From positions 163,450,113 to 163,514,112 of the forward strand of contig NC_073695.1 of assembly GCF_029784165.1 (NCBI RefSeq): a stretch of 64,000 nt of DNA, given 5' to 3'. The position numbers and the translations under genes are program-made. Position 1 is the stretch's first letter. Each line of letters starts with the position of its first letter. The DNA comes from Wyeomyia smithii. Taxonomy: Eukaryota; Arthropoda; Insecta; Diptera; Culicidae. Under the pieces are notes generated by a model. That model worked only from the letters and a program-made list of their open reading frames with translations. It did not search any database and was not told the origin of the DNA. Positions 22,611 to 33,010 of the stretch are shown here, one piece after another.

Positions 22611-22979
22611 CGCACGGCCCTACGTTGTGTTCTAATTTCGCCCTTTGGCATCACGAGAGGGCAATTAAGGCCCAGGGACGAGTTTTCTTTTCTCACCGCG
22701 AAATACACAATCTTTACTTTACTACTGTACATTTATTCTAAGAGTATTTACAAACTGGCAGCGTGACATCTCGCTGCCGCCGTAGGCTTATCGACTAACA
22801 GAAAATGAACACTAACGCTGCTGTGGAGAGCGCTTTTACAGGCTGCCTCTCGAACGGCAGCATTGTCGAGCCAGAACAAAGCTTGGAATAAGCGTGCACA
22901 AATCGGCGTCGCTTGGGCCTCAGCTGGTCACTCACAGATGACAGTAATGCTCAACTGATCGGGAGTTTAGGCGCGAACA
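22611..22979 (-). repeat. 5' LTR of the BEL/Pao-like element
   Basis: Same length as the left copy, with about six single-base differences by eye. It starts TGTTCGCGCC in sense orientation at 22979. Confidence 0.88.
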
Positions 22980-25749
22980 CTCATGTTTCTCAGAGATGGC
23001 TGTACCGATTTTCATAAAATCAGTGTCAAATGGAAGGTCTAGTTGCCCCATAAGACCCTATTGATTTGTTTTGCAATCGGACTATTACTTTGCCTGTTAT
23101 GTTTGAAAATGTGAAATCCAGCTATGCAAAGCAATATATTCCGAAGACTCCTTGGACTCACTCACTTTTCTCAGAGATGGCTGACCCGATTTCCACAAAA
23201 TTAGTGTCAAATGAATAGTCTAGCTGCCTCAGAAGACCCTATTGAATTTTACTGTAATCGAACTGTAACTTCATTTGTAATGTGCCGACTTGTGAAAATC
23301 ACGAAACTTCATTATCTCAGAAACTACACAACCGATTTGATTATTGTTATCAGATGAGTGGGCTAGTTAAGGGTTAACTGATGAATTATGATTGAACACG
23401 TGGTTTCAAAGTTTGGCTGCCCTACACGTTCCCATTTCATTTGATTATTATCGAACTTAAGCAACCGTTATGTATTAAATTGTTAATAACACAACGAAAG
23501 TCTATTATCTCAAAGATTACATGACTTATTTGAACATAACTAGTGTCATACGAACGTGTCATCTCTCAAACTTACAAATAACAAACTTCATAACAATTTG
23601 ATATGTGGCTCAAAAGTTATGGAAAGAAGAGAAATTCAAAGACTATTTAAAACTATACCTGCTTTGATCGATATATGTGGCCTCAACATGATTTAAATGT
23701 GGTGTCGTACTATTTGAACGTTTCAAGTTCATTGATTCCTTGCGGTTTGTTTGAAGCCTGCAAATGCACGACGAATCGGCCATAGGATATGATCAAAGTC
23801 AAATAATAAATCGTTTGAAATGATTCGTTTCATCGAAATGGCAACATCCTCGTCTTTTGGCTTCTATACATCGTCTTAATTCTGAATATATTCATATTGG
23901 GTGGTATTTTTCGTTGTTTTCCAGAAACTAAAAGTGGTCGTCTTCAAATTCAAAATAGTGTCCAGGGTCAATGTTTGGTTTCTATGCATCATCACGTTTA
24001 CGGATATATCCATATTGAGTATTATTCGGTCATTTCTGACTGTTGCGTAAAGGTTGCCATTTAGCAATTCAAAATGGTGCCTGAGGTCAATTGTTAGCTC
24101 CTTGCATCATTCTGGTTCCAGAGATACTCATATTGGATAGTATTTGTTTATTTTAGGCTGTTTTTCACAAACCGGTAGTCGCCATCTTGGATTTCAAAAT
24201 GGTATTTAGGATACTGGTTAAAGAAAAACTCATATTGGGTGATATTTGGTCATTTTGGACTGTTTTTCAGATTTAGGACTTTAAAATTGCCTGTGAAATC
24301 AATTTCTGTCATCTGGGCGTAATTTTGGTTCCGAAAACATTCATATTGAATGGTATTTGGTCATTTCCGGCTGTTTGCCAGACACCGGAAGTCACCATCT
24401 TAAAATTCAAGATTGTGTCTGTGATCAATTTTTAGCTTCTGTGCATCTTTCTGGTTCCAGAAATACTAACATTTAATGGGAATCGTCCATTTCAGGCTGT
24501 TTTCCAGAAACCGGAAGCTGCCATCTTACAATTCAAAATGTTGTCTGAAGTCGATTTGTGGCTCCAGTGCATAACTACGGTTCCGGAAATACCCATATTG
24601 GGTGGTATTTGGTTATTGGCCGCTGTTTTTCCGACACCGGAAGTCGCCATTTTGGATTTCATCATGGCATTTGGAGACAATTTCTGGATTTTGAACGGCA
24701 TACTGGTTAAAGAAAAACTCATATTGGGTGGTATTTGGTCATTTGCTGCTGTTTTCACAAATCGGAAGTCGCCATCTTAGTATTTAAATTCTATCTGTGG
24801 TCGATTTTAGCTCCTGTGTATTATTCTAGATCCGGCTATTATTATATTGGGTGGAAATCGGCCATTTTCGGCTGTTGTCCAGAAACCGGAAGTTGCCATC
24901 TTACAATCCAAAATGTTGTCTGAAGTCGATTATGGAACATATTTGTTACCACTAAAAACATTCACCTGCCAATATGGTTCCATTTAGTTGATTAGTTCGC
25001 GAGATGTGCAGAAATTTGTGAAGAAACATGTACTTCCAGAAGAGGGAGGGGCGTCAAACCATTATGGACATATTTGTTACCTCTAAAAACATTCACATAC
25101 CAAATTTGGTTGTATTTTCTTGATTGGTTCTTGAGCTGTGCGAAATTTGTGTTTCATTTTCATGGGATCCCTCTCTTATAGAAAAGGGATTCGGGTTTCA
25201 AAGCATTATGTACATATTTGTTACCACTAAAAACATTTACCTGCCAAATTTTGTTCCATTTGGTTGATTAGTTCTCGAGATGTGCACAAATTTGTGTTTC
25301 ATCCAACTATTATGGACATATTAGTTACCCCTTAAAACATCCACATGCCAAATTCGGTTTCATTTGCTTGGTTTGTTCTTGAGTTGTGCAGAAATTTATG
25401 TTTCATTTGTATGGGACCCCTCCCTTCCAGAAAAGGGAGGGGTCTCAAACTATCATAGGAACCTTTATCGGCACCAAAAACCCCTACATACAAATTTGCA
25501 CGTCAATCGGTTCGGTAGTTTTCGGGCCTATATGGATCAGACAGACAGACAGACTTGACTGCATTTTTATATGTAAAGATTACAACATCAATATTTTAGA
25601 ACCTAAAGAGTGAATATTCATTTATTGGAATGAAGCGTTCATGTAAATCTATTTAACAAACAAAAATTGAATGAGAAAGGCTGGGTCTGACCGCTAGGTG
25701 GATTAATTTAGGTTTTTTTAATGTTTTGTTAATGTTCTTTTTTTTCGGG

Positions 25750-28400
25750 TTTAAATAAAACAATCAAAATATTAAATTGGAATGCTCGCTCATTGAAGGC
25801 CCATGAGAATGAGCTTTTTAATTTTTTAACAGTAAATAATGTGCACAATGCAATTATTATGGAAACATTTTTGAAACCTAACATCAAATTTAAATATGAT
25901 CCCAATTACGTGGTTCATAGATATGATAGGATTCAGGGTTCCGGCGGTGGAGTTGCAATTGTTATTCATCGCCGAATCTAACATCGTGCTCTTCCCCACC
26001 TTGAGACGAAAGTTATTGAAACTTTGGGAATTGAAGTTCAAATTGAACATGGGATTTTATTTATTACCGCAGCATATTTACCATTCCAATGCACACGCGA
26101 GCACAAACAATATTTCAAAGGTGATTTACAAAAACTCACCAGAAATCGTTCAAAATTTTTTATAATCGGCGAGTTTAACGCTAAACATCGATCATGGAAT
26201 AATTCTTAAAGTAATTCCAATGGTAAAATTTTATTCAATGATTGTTCCTCAGGATACTATTCTATTTTGTCTCCGAATAGTCCTACATGCTTCTCTTCTG
26301 TAAGAAATCCATCAAAAATCGATTTGGTACTAACAGATCAAAGTCATGTATGTAGTGAATCGATCACACATGCTGTTTTTGATTCTGACTATCTTCCAAT
26401 AGCTTTTTCTATATCACATGAATCAGTTTTAAACCCTATGAGCTCTGCTTTTAATTATAACAAGGCTAATTGGGATAGATACAAAACTCATATTGAGCGA
26501 AATTTCAATAATGAGCTTGAGTTGCAAAACGAAGTGAATATTGATTCCGCTTTGGAAGCATTAAACTGTGCAATTGTTGATGCCAGGAATCATTCTGTTC
26601 AAGTGAAATTTGATTCATCAAAAATTGACGAAAACCTTCAACTTCTAATTCGTTCGAAAAATGTCCGCAGACGTCAATATCAACGTTCTCGTGACCCTGT
26701 TTTTAAAACTATTTTTAACGATTTACAGAAAGTGAGTGAACATAGATTTACTCTTCTGAGAAATCAAAAAGTTGAAAAATTAAAACCATATTCAAAACCC
26801 TTTTGTAAGCTGTCGAAGATTCTTAAGAATTAAAGGTTTTCAAGGACTTTTCCAGTTTTAAAAATGGTGAACGTTTTCTTGTATCCAATGAACAAAAGGC
26901 TCAAAGACTTGCTAAGCAGTTTGAGAGTGTTCATAATTCAAATTTGAATTTTTTGAGTCCAACTGAAAATGATGTCGCATGTCAATTTGATTTAATTTCT
27001 TCCCGGAATTTTTACCTGCAGAAATAATTTAAACTAACTTGAATGAGGTTAAATTAATTAATAAAAATTTCAAAAATATGAAAGCACCTGGTGACGATGG
27101 AATCTTTAACATATTAATCAAACATCTCCCTGAGAGCACAATGGAATTTTTAGTAAAAATTTTCAATTGCTGCTTCAAAATTGCATATTTTCCCAAATTA
27201 TGGAAAAATGCAAAAATTACTCCAATTTCAAAGCCGGATAAGAATCCAGCTGAAGTTTCAAGTTATCGACCAATCAGTTTGCTTTCTTCAATGAGTAAAC
27301 TGTTTGAGAGAATTATTCATAACAGAATGATGTCACACATCAACGAAAATTCAATTTTTGCAGATACACAGTTAGGATTTCGCCATGGGCATTCTACTAC
27401 TCATCAATTGCTCAGAGTTACTAATATGATAAGAGCTAACAAATCTGAAGGTTATTCCATTGGAGCTGCTCATTTTGGCATAGAAAAAGCATTCGACAGT
27501 GTTTGACATAAAGTTTTGATTGCGAAATTGCAAACTTTTCATTTTCCAATTTTCCTAATCAAAATTTTAAAAAATTATCTTACTGTACGAACTCTGCAGG
27601 TTGTCTATCAGAATTCAAAATCTGATCGATTTCCTGTCAGAGCAGGTGTGTCTCAAGGTTCAGTCTTAGGTCCAGTCCTGTACAACATATTCACTTCAGA
27701 TCTTCCTGATTTGCCTCCAGGATGCAAAAAATCATTGTTCTGCGATGATACAAGCATTTCCGTAAAAGGAAAAAGTCTTCGTGTCATATGCAGTCGATTG
27801 CAAAATAGTTTAGATGTTTTTTCTTCCTACTTGCAAAAGTGAAAAATCTCTCCCAATGCTTCTAAAACTCAAATGGTATTTTTTCCGCATAAAACTAGGG
27901 CTTCTTTCCTCAAGCCAAACAATAATCACGTTGTCAAGATGAATGGATTTAATTTAAGTTGGTCTGACAAGGTTAAGTACTTGGGACTAATTTACGATAA
28001 AAAACTTATTTTCAAAGAGCACATTGGGAGTATACAAGCCAAGTGCATCAAATATACGAGATGTTTATATCCTCTTTTTAACAGGAAATCTCAACTTTGT
28101 TTAAAGAACAAACTTTTGATTTACAAAGAAATTTTTAGACCAGCAATGCTTTATGCTGTACCGATCTGGTCAAGTTGCTGTTCAACAAGGAAGAAAACGC
28201 TTCAAAGGATTCAGAATAAAATTCTGAAAATGATTTTGAAGCGTCCTCCTTGGTTTGGTACACTCGAATTACATAAACTTACTGTTGTTGAACCATTAGA
28301 AGCTATGTCAAATAAAATTATTAACAATTTTCGACAAAAATCGTTGCAATCCTCAATTGCTACGATAAGCTCTCATTATAACCAATTAGATAGCAATTAA
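25750..28400 (+). pseudogene. Juan-like (Jockey clade) ORF2: endonuclease and reverse transcriptase, broken
   Basis: Begins near 25757 (KTIKILNWNARSLKAHENEL). The APE-type endonuclease (25757-26430) has GEFN at 26168-26179 where GDFN is expected, and SDYLP where SDHLP is expected. RT blocks follow: PGDDGI, ISLLSSMSKLFERII, GVSQGSVLGPVLYNIF and FCDD at 27738-27749 where FADD is expected, then the thumb region ending PPWFGTLELHKLT. In-frame stops lie at 25979, 26207, 26831, 27504 and 27840; two of these (TGA) stand where Trp is expected. A frameshift lies between 26833 and 27039. The enzyme would nick the target and prime on it. This copy is dead. It completes the element begun at 12377. Confidence 0.9.
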
Positions 28401-28700
28401 GCTAGTTGTAAGTTTACTTCCCCTGGTTTGACTAGTAGGTTTAAATCCCTACAACACAATTTTGCATACAAATTTGCCTGATTAATGTATAGTAAATTCC
28501 AACTTTTTAACTATAGCCTGTAATGAACAAATATCACTTAACCCTCTAGTGTCCAAGCCCACCTTTAGACGGACTTCGGTCAAATCACCATAAATCTTTA
28601 TAAACATTTTCAAATATTTATTTAAGAATGCTAGTGAGTCTACTGAAGTCCATCTGAAGGTGGTCTTGGGCGCTATAGGGTTAAAAAATCACCATGGAGC
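28401..28700 (+). other. 3' UTR of the Juan-like element, with a nested MITE
   Basis: GCTAGTTGTAAGTTTACTTC after the stop recurs at 54993 behind the second, truncated copy, so it belongs to the element. The two 3' UTRs diverge after about 70 bp. A TTAA-flanked MITE is inserted at 28542-28680. Confidence 0.6.
28542..28680. mobile_element. piggyBac-type MITE
   Basis: 139 bp with ends CCCTCTAGTGTCCAAG and CTTGGGCGCTATAGGG, flanked on both sides by TTAA (28538-28541, 28681-28684). The inverted repeats run about 38 bp with mismatches (CCACCTTTAGACGGACTTC). TTAA duplication and a CCC terminus are typical of piggyBac. Non-coding. Confidence 0.85.
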
Positions 28701-30049
28701 TCAATAAACCGAAAAAATCTTCGACAGGATGACACTGCGACAGATTTGTCGCAATCGAGCATGTTGTGTAGTTAGCGGAGCGTTTTCTGATTCATTATCT
28801 CCGTTGGACGGCTGATACCTCTCTTTCGGATTACTGCCATGGAAGCATGGTGGATACCGTTGTATTTTCTCGTTCGTTTGAAGAATTGTACATTGCAGGC
28901 GCGCAGTTTTTTTTGTTTCGACGACTTTTTGACCACGACTGAACTTGTTACAATAAAATAAAGTGTGTGATAATTTTATGAATGGGGAGGAGATATTTAC
29001 TGCATACTTGTATGCACTAGTTATTTGTCTTTTAAGCGAGTGTATTAGGTTAGTGTATTCGAAAATTGATGGCACCCGACTTATCAAGGAAAGTAGTGCA
29101 GAAAACTATATTAAAAAACCTTCAGTAGGGAAATTGGCAGGCGTTCAAAGAAGTGACAGTCGGTATTTAGACGGTCTACCTATCTATGTTTTAGCCGTTA
29201 GCGTTGAAGTGTTCGGAATTTGAATCAACACCGAATTCTAAGCTATCCTTATTTTTATGTACAAAACATGTTTAAGCCTATATGAATAGCGTTCAATTGG
29301 GTTGTTTAGCTATATCAGTTTTTTATATCATCTGAAAGATATGCATTTTCTAAACGTGATTTAAAAAAAATTTCTATCGTTGTCCTTCGCATTTTAAATC
29401 ACGATTTAAAACTGCTCGAAATCGCTACAATGACAGTTCGCCCATATACCAACTGTTATCGTAGCGATTTAGAGTGAATTTTTATTCTTCATTTAAAAAT
29501 TGAAGGATAATGATATAAAGTTTCAAAAAATCACGTTTTACTCAGAAAATTACACTCTGTCAGATGATATAAAAAAAATCGGAAATCCGTGAATAGCTTA
29601 ACATTTCAATTGCAACCAAAATAAAATAAATAACATATTAAACCTTTGAGAACGATACGAAACTCATTTTTGTGGTTTTTAGTGCAAGAAGTTACATTGT
29701 AGCTTAAGTGTTTGAAATTTGATGCAGTACGATACTTATTAATCAAGTAAACAAAAAAAGCTTAAATCTTTCTGAAAAGTTACTCTAGAACTGCCTATCG
29801 GATGCATCAGGTGCTATATTTGAGATAAATTGAAAAGAATGTTTGCAAATCACTGCTCACCGGTAGAAACAAATGATAATATTACATAAAATTATAAATA
29901 TGTCTAAAAATATACATAAATATGTACATTTACTTATTGTTATATATCTTCGTTGCAGAAGCGGTTGTAAAACGTCTTCCATATTTCAATTTCAATTTGA
30001 ATGCTGATTCAAAAATCTGTTTGATAAGATTTCTCTTATTTAATTTTAG
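28701..30049. other. Low-repeat stretch; one hairpin MITE
   Basis: A frame at 28963-29223 (86 codons) and one on the opposite strand (28701-29087) show no recognisable motif. About 29305-29600 is an inverted repeat: TTTAGCTAT and TATATCATCTG at the left, their complements at the right, and an inner pair AATCGCTACAATGACAGTT/AACTGTTATCGTAGCGATT. It is likely a MITE. The right end (30020-30049) is a pyrimidine-rich tract ending TTTTAG, the acceptor of the exon candidate that follows. Confidence 0.45.
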
Positions 30050-30234
30050 GAGGAGGAACAAAAACCACTTTCACCAATGAATGTAGGCATATTGAACAAA
30101 CCTTCAAATTTGGAATATCAAGAAAGTACCCCTACGGTACCTTTTGAGTTTGTTCAAAATAGACATGATTCAACCGAAAGCGAACTTTCAACTACGTACT
30201 CACAATCTCAGTCGGAGGCGTACCAAAAACTGAT
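30050..30234 (+). CDS. Candidate internal coding exon of an unidentified host gene
   Basis: A 185-bp open frame of 61 codons plus two bases, preceded by TTCTCTTATTTAATTTTAG and followed by GTAAGTAAATAAG. The in-frame TAG lies within the acceptor and the in-frame TAA within the donor, so the open frame spans exactly the distance between the splice sites, which is unlikely by chance. The peptide begins EEEQKPLSPMNVGILNKP and ends STTYSQSQSEAYQKL. It is Ser/Thr/Gln/Glu-rich, without Cys or hydrophobic segments, and looks like a disordered linker or tail. It does not resemble any mobile-element protein here. Gene and function not recognised. Confidence 0.6.
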
Positions 30235-30684
30235 GTAAGTAAATAAGTACTATTTAAATTACGTGCCTCAAGCATACATGAGACAAGGTTCAATTCCTTA
30301 CAATATTAAATCAACTCGAATTTGCGTTTTAGTTTGAAAAAAATGAAATGTTTTGAGCTGTAAAAAAAGCAGAATAATATTTTTATTCTCGCTTATTTTC
30401 CGTCGGTCTATTTCCGCCACTGTTGTGGCCAATTACCGACGCCCAGGGAGGCGACTCCACACCCAGGTCCCTAACTCACGACCCGTTTATTAACAGACCG
30501 GCGCCAACGGCTTTACTTCCTCATGCGATGGAAGGCGTGATCCCAGAGATTTTTCGCCTCAGAAAATGTCGTCTGTGCTAGGAATGCTCGCATGTGATTG
30601 GTTCATTGTTCGCGTTAATTTATCCTTGAGACTTTTTATCGATTTTTACCGCTTTGCAATGAAAAAATAATGATAACTAGCGTA
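30235..30684. other. Intron-like sequence with a GC-rich repeat-like block
   Basis: 30400-30590 is GC-rich (GTCGGTCTATTTCCGCC, GACGCCCAGGGAGGCGACTC, CGATGGAAGGCGTGATCC). I recall similar text as a recurrent mosquito repeat, perhaps the body of a SINE read on the opposite strand. No A/B box is complete here, so it is left unclassified. Confidence 0.35.
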
Positions 30685-30846
30685 CACTGGGGTCTTTTTT
30701 TACGCGGTTGATTGTGCCGCGTTTGAAAGATAAGATTAGATTTAACTATACTAAATTTAGAAATAAAGAAATAATCCGCGTTGTTGTAAAAATTTATCGC
30801 GTTCAAAAAATGCATAAAATAACTCGCGTAAAAAAAGACACCAGTG
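30685..30846. mobile_element. TA-flanked MITE (mariner-type)
   Basis: 162 bp. Ends CACTGGGGTCTTTTTTTACG and CGCGTAAAAAAAGACACCAG(TG), inverted with one mismatch, flanked by TA on both sides. Related in style to the element at 58721-59044. Non-coding. Confidence 0.8.
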
Positions 30847-31040
30847 TATTACAAAATTGCTCAACATTTTATCTATCCAACAACATATTGGTTATTGTTA
30901 TCCATCATGTGGTTATGCTGTTATTATCGTATGAAATCTGACGCACATTTGCCAGTTTCATTTGCAGTTTTACAGTATGCATACCAGTATAGAAAACAAA
31001 GACGTAGTCCCACGTCAAAATAGATTGGATATAGTGAAAG

Positions 31041-31555
31041 CACAGATAACAGACATCCAAGCTAGTTTCGCTTCATGTGTAAAAAGATTCAACGGTTTTT
31101 TAGCATGTCGCAACACGCAGTATGGTGGCGCTAAGAACACTTAGTAGTCAACGATTTAATAAAATCGATAGTTTTACAGCTTTTATCGATATTATCGCAA
31201 TAAGAGGGGTTGCGGTTTTTAATGTAGAAATTTCGAGCAGTCGTAATTTGTACACAATCGACAATTTTATCCCTTCCCAGCTTATATTTACGATAAATAT
31301 GTTTGTTTTAATGTTGATTTGAAAAAATAACACCCACCTTACAAAATCAGTGTTATATCATTGCAAAAACAGCGACTCTATGATAATATTCATGCGTCTG
31401 GCAGCTTTGACTGTAATCCAGCGCTGCCATCACTAAACTGGTTAGAGTCGCAAGTTGCAGAAAGATGTCGTTAGCATTCCAAACGAGTAAAAGCTTGAAA
31501 TCTTACACACGATTTCGGGAGTTTTTTGTTCTAGCTTGGATGTCTGTTATCTGTG
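31041..31555. mobile_element. MITE with 25-bp perfect TIRs, full copy
   Basis: The left end starts CACAGATAACAGACATCC (31041-31065) and the right end is its exact complement (31531-31555), 515 bp in all. The core has AAAATCGATAG and TATCGATATTATCGC palindromes. The flanks show no clear target duplication, so the superfamily is open. A truncated copy in the opposite orientation lies at 811-1122. Confidence 0.85.
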
Positions 31556-31941
31556 GTAAAAGTAAGTACTAGAAAGTTAGAATAATATAAAAACAAAATA
31601 ACTAATAGCAGTTTTTCCGGTCATTAAGCAAAATGCTTGTTGAAATTTCAATTTTAGTACCACTACCACTGCAGCGCCATCTCTTAGAATTGAACATTGT
31701 TTCGGGTGTCCCATTATAACTATTTTTTTCTTCTGGGCTATTGTTTCACTGCTTACAGCTCTGGCGTTCTAAGAAACATTTTAGGTTTTTCGTAACCATA
31801 TTACCTGCTAAGCTTACAAGGATATTCGATGTGCAATGCACAATATAATAAAAAAAATAATTTAAAACCAGTTTGTTATAATTATAATAGAGCAAAATCA
31901 TCTCAAATGACCTGGAAATACGCAAAATTTAATCTAACATT
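31556..31941. other. No gene seen
   Basis: AT-rich. Near 31890 the text AGCAAAATCATCTCAAATGACC resembles the terminus of the foldback that starts at 31942, so a second, older end of that family may lie here. Confidence 0.35.
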
Positions 31942-33010
31942 TTGAGCAAAATCGCTCGATATGACCTATGGTCGAATATTGACCATTTTTAATTTGAATG
32001 GAACTTTTCACACGTATTTAGCTTGATCGTTTCTCACAGACGTAGAGGTTTCTTAGGCCAAAGAAATATTTTCTAAACGAGCGTAGGCATTTTGGCGTAG
32101 GTTTTATTCAAAGCATTGTGGCTCAGAAACCGTTGATTGTAAAGACAAACTGTCCGAGAGTGAATTGTAGAAAATTAATAATGCCTCATAAAAAATAAAC
32201 ACTAAATTTCAATAAAAAACAGATTTGATTTTTTTAAAGAAACTTGAAGTTATCACGCAACTTTTGAAAAACAGTTCAGGATGGAGAATGAAAGTCAAAT
32301 TTTGATGGATGGATTTTGGTTTAATTTCTTATTTGAACATTTTTCAAAAAAACTGCATTCTAATGATTTTAAAAGCTTCAGACAGTGATTTAAAATCAAA
32401 AAACTCTTGATAATTAACATTCTTAATGCATCGGCTTTCGAGTAATTTTGAATTTTAAATACACGTTTTCTTAATATGTGAATGGTTTTCCAGCAAAAAC
32501 TATAAGGCCATTGAAATTTCTGATCATTGATATACAATTCATTCTTTGACAACAGGACGATTGGACGAACGGTTCTCAAGATAGAATTGAAATGTTTCTA
32601 ATGATATATTCATTTAATAATTAAAAAAATTGATTTTCATTTCTCCATCCTAGATTATTTTTTAAAAGTTGCGTTATAACTTCAAGTTTCTTACAACAAA
32701 AATAAAAAAAAAACAACCCTTTTTTTCAATTGAATTTAGTGTTTATTTCCATTTTTTAATCCATTTTTTTTCTTTATCAGTTATTATCAATTCTCTACAA
32801 CTCATTCTCAGACAGTTTCTGAGCTACAATGCTTCGAATAAAACCTACGTCAAAATGCATACGCTCTTTCAGAAAATAACTCATAGGTCTAAAAAATTTC
32901 TTCATTTGTAAAAACGCTCAGTTTGCTAAGTCACATACGTGTGCAAAGTTTCATTCAAATTTAAAATGGTCAATATCCGACCATAGGTCATTTCGTGCGA
33001 TTTCGCTCAA
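31942..33010. mobile_element. Foldback element, about 350-bp arms
   Basis: Arms at 31942-32292 and 32638-33010 are inverted relative to each other: TTGAGCAAAATCGCTCG / CGATTTCGCTCAA at the tips, GACCTATGGTCGAATATTG / CAATATCCGACCATAGGTC, and CTTGAAGTTATCACGCAAC / GTTGCGTTATAACTTCAAG near the loop. Arm identity is moderate, with many small indels. The 345-bp loop has no recognisable gene. No target duplication found. Confidence 0.75.

Larger units (their letters stand above)
20907..22979 (-). mobile_element. Non-autonomous BEL/Pao-like LTR retrotransposon
   Basis: Two 369-bp direct repeats (20907-21275 and 22611-22979) enclose 1335 bp without gag, protease, RT or integrase. The 5-bp target duplication CTCAT is at 20902-20906 and 22980-22984. 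In sense (minus) orientation the LTR begins TGTTCGCGCC and ends GCCGTGCG. Next to the 5' LTR is TTTGGTGCCGTGACC, which I take as the primer-binding region. A purine tract AAGGGGGGGGAGTA lies just before the 3' LTR. The LTRs differ at about six sites by eye, so insertion is recent. Structure and size fit a TRIM or small LARD mobilised in trans. Confidence 0.9.
20453..25714 (+). repeat. Rep-A copy C, full length, split by an LTR element
   Basis: Head at 20453, module 1 to 20906 and again from 22985, module 2 from about 23870 to 24930, module 3 to 25540, end block to 25714. Without the 2.07-kb LTR element it is about 3.18 kb. It is much closer to copy D (43160) than to A or B. Confidence 0.85.
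13704..25749. mobile_element. 12-kb composite insertion splitting the Juan-like element
   Basis: The insertion is bounded by inverted ends: CCCGAAAAAAAAATAACATT... at 13704-13738 and its complement ...AATGTTCTTTTTTTTCGGG at 25718-25749 (about 32 bp, one mismatch and one length difference). Joining 13703 to about 25750 gives the expected junction: end of ORF1 (CNDFK-stop), then the start of ORF2. Inside are Rep-A copy A (minus), a palindromic hub, copy B (plus), a spacer and copy C (plus), the last carrying an LTR element. TTT on both sides could be a 3-bp target duplication but is too short to prove. Confidence 0.7.

Noticed and set aside
28963..29223. 86-codon frame as a host gene
   Set aside because: No motif, no splice signals or codon bias I could see, and an overlapping antisense frame of similar quality.
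31041..31555. Transib assignment based on the CACAG start
   Set aside because: The heptamer is CACAGAT, not CACAGTG, and no 5-bp duplication flanks it.
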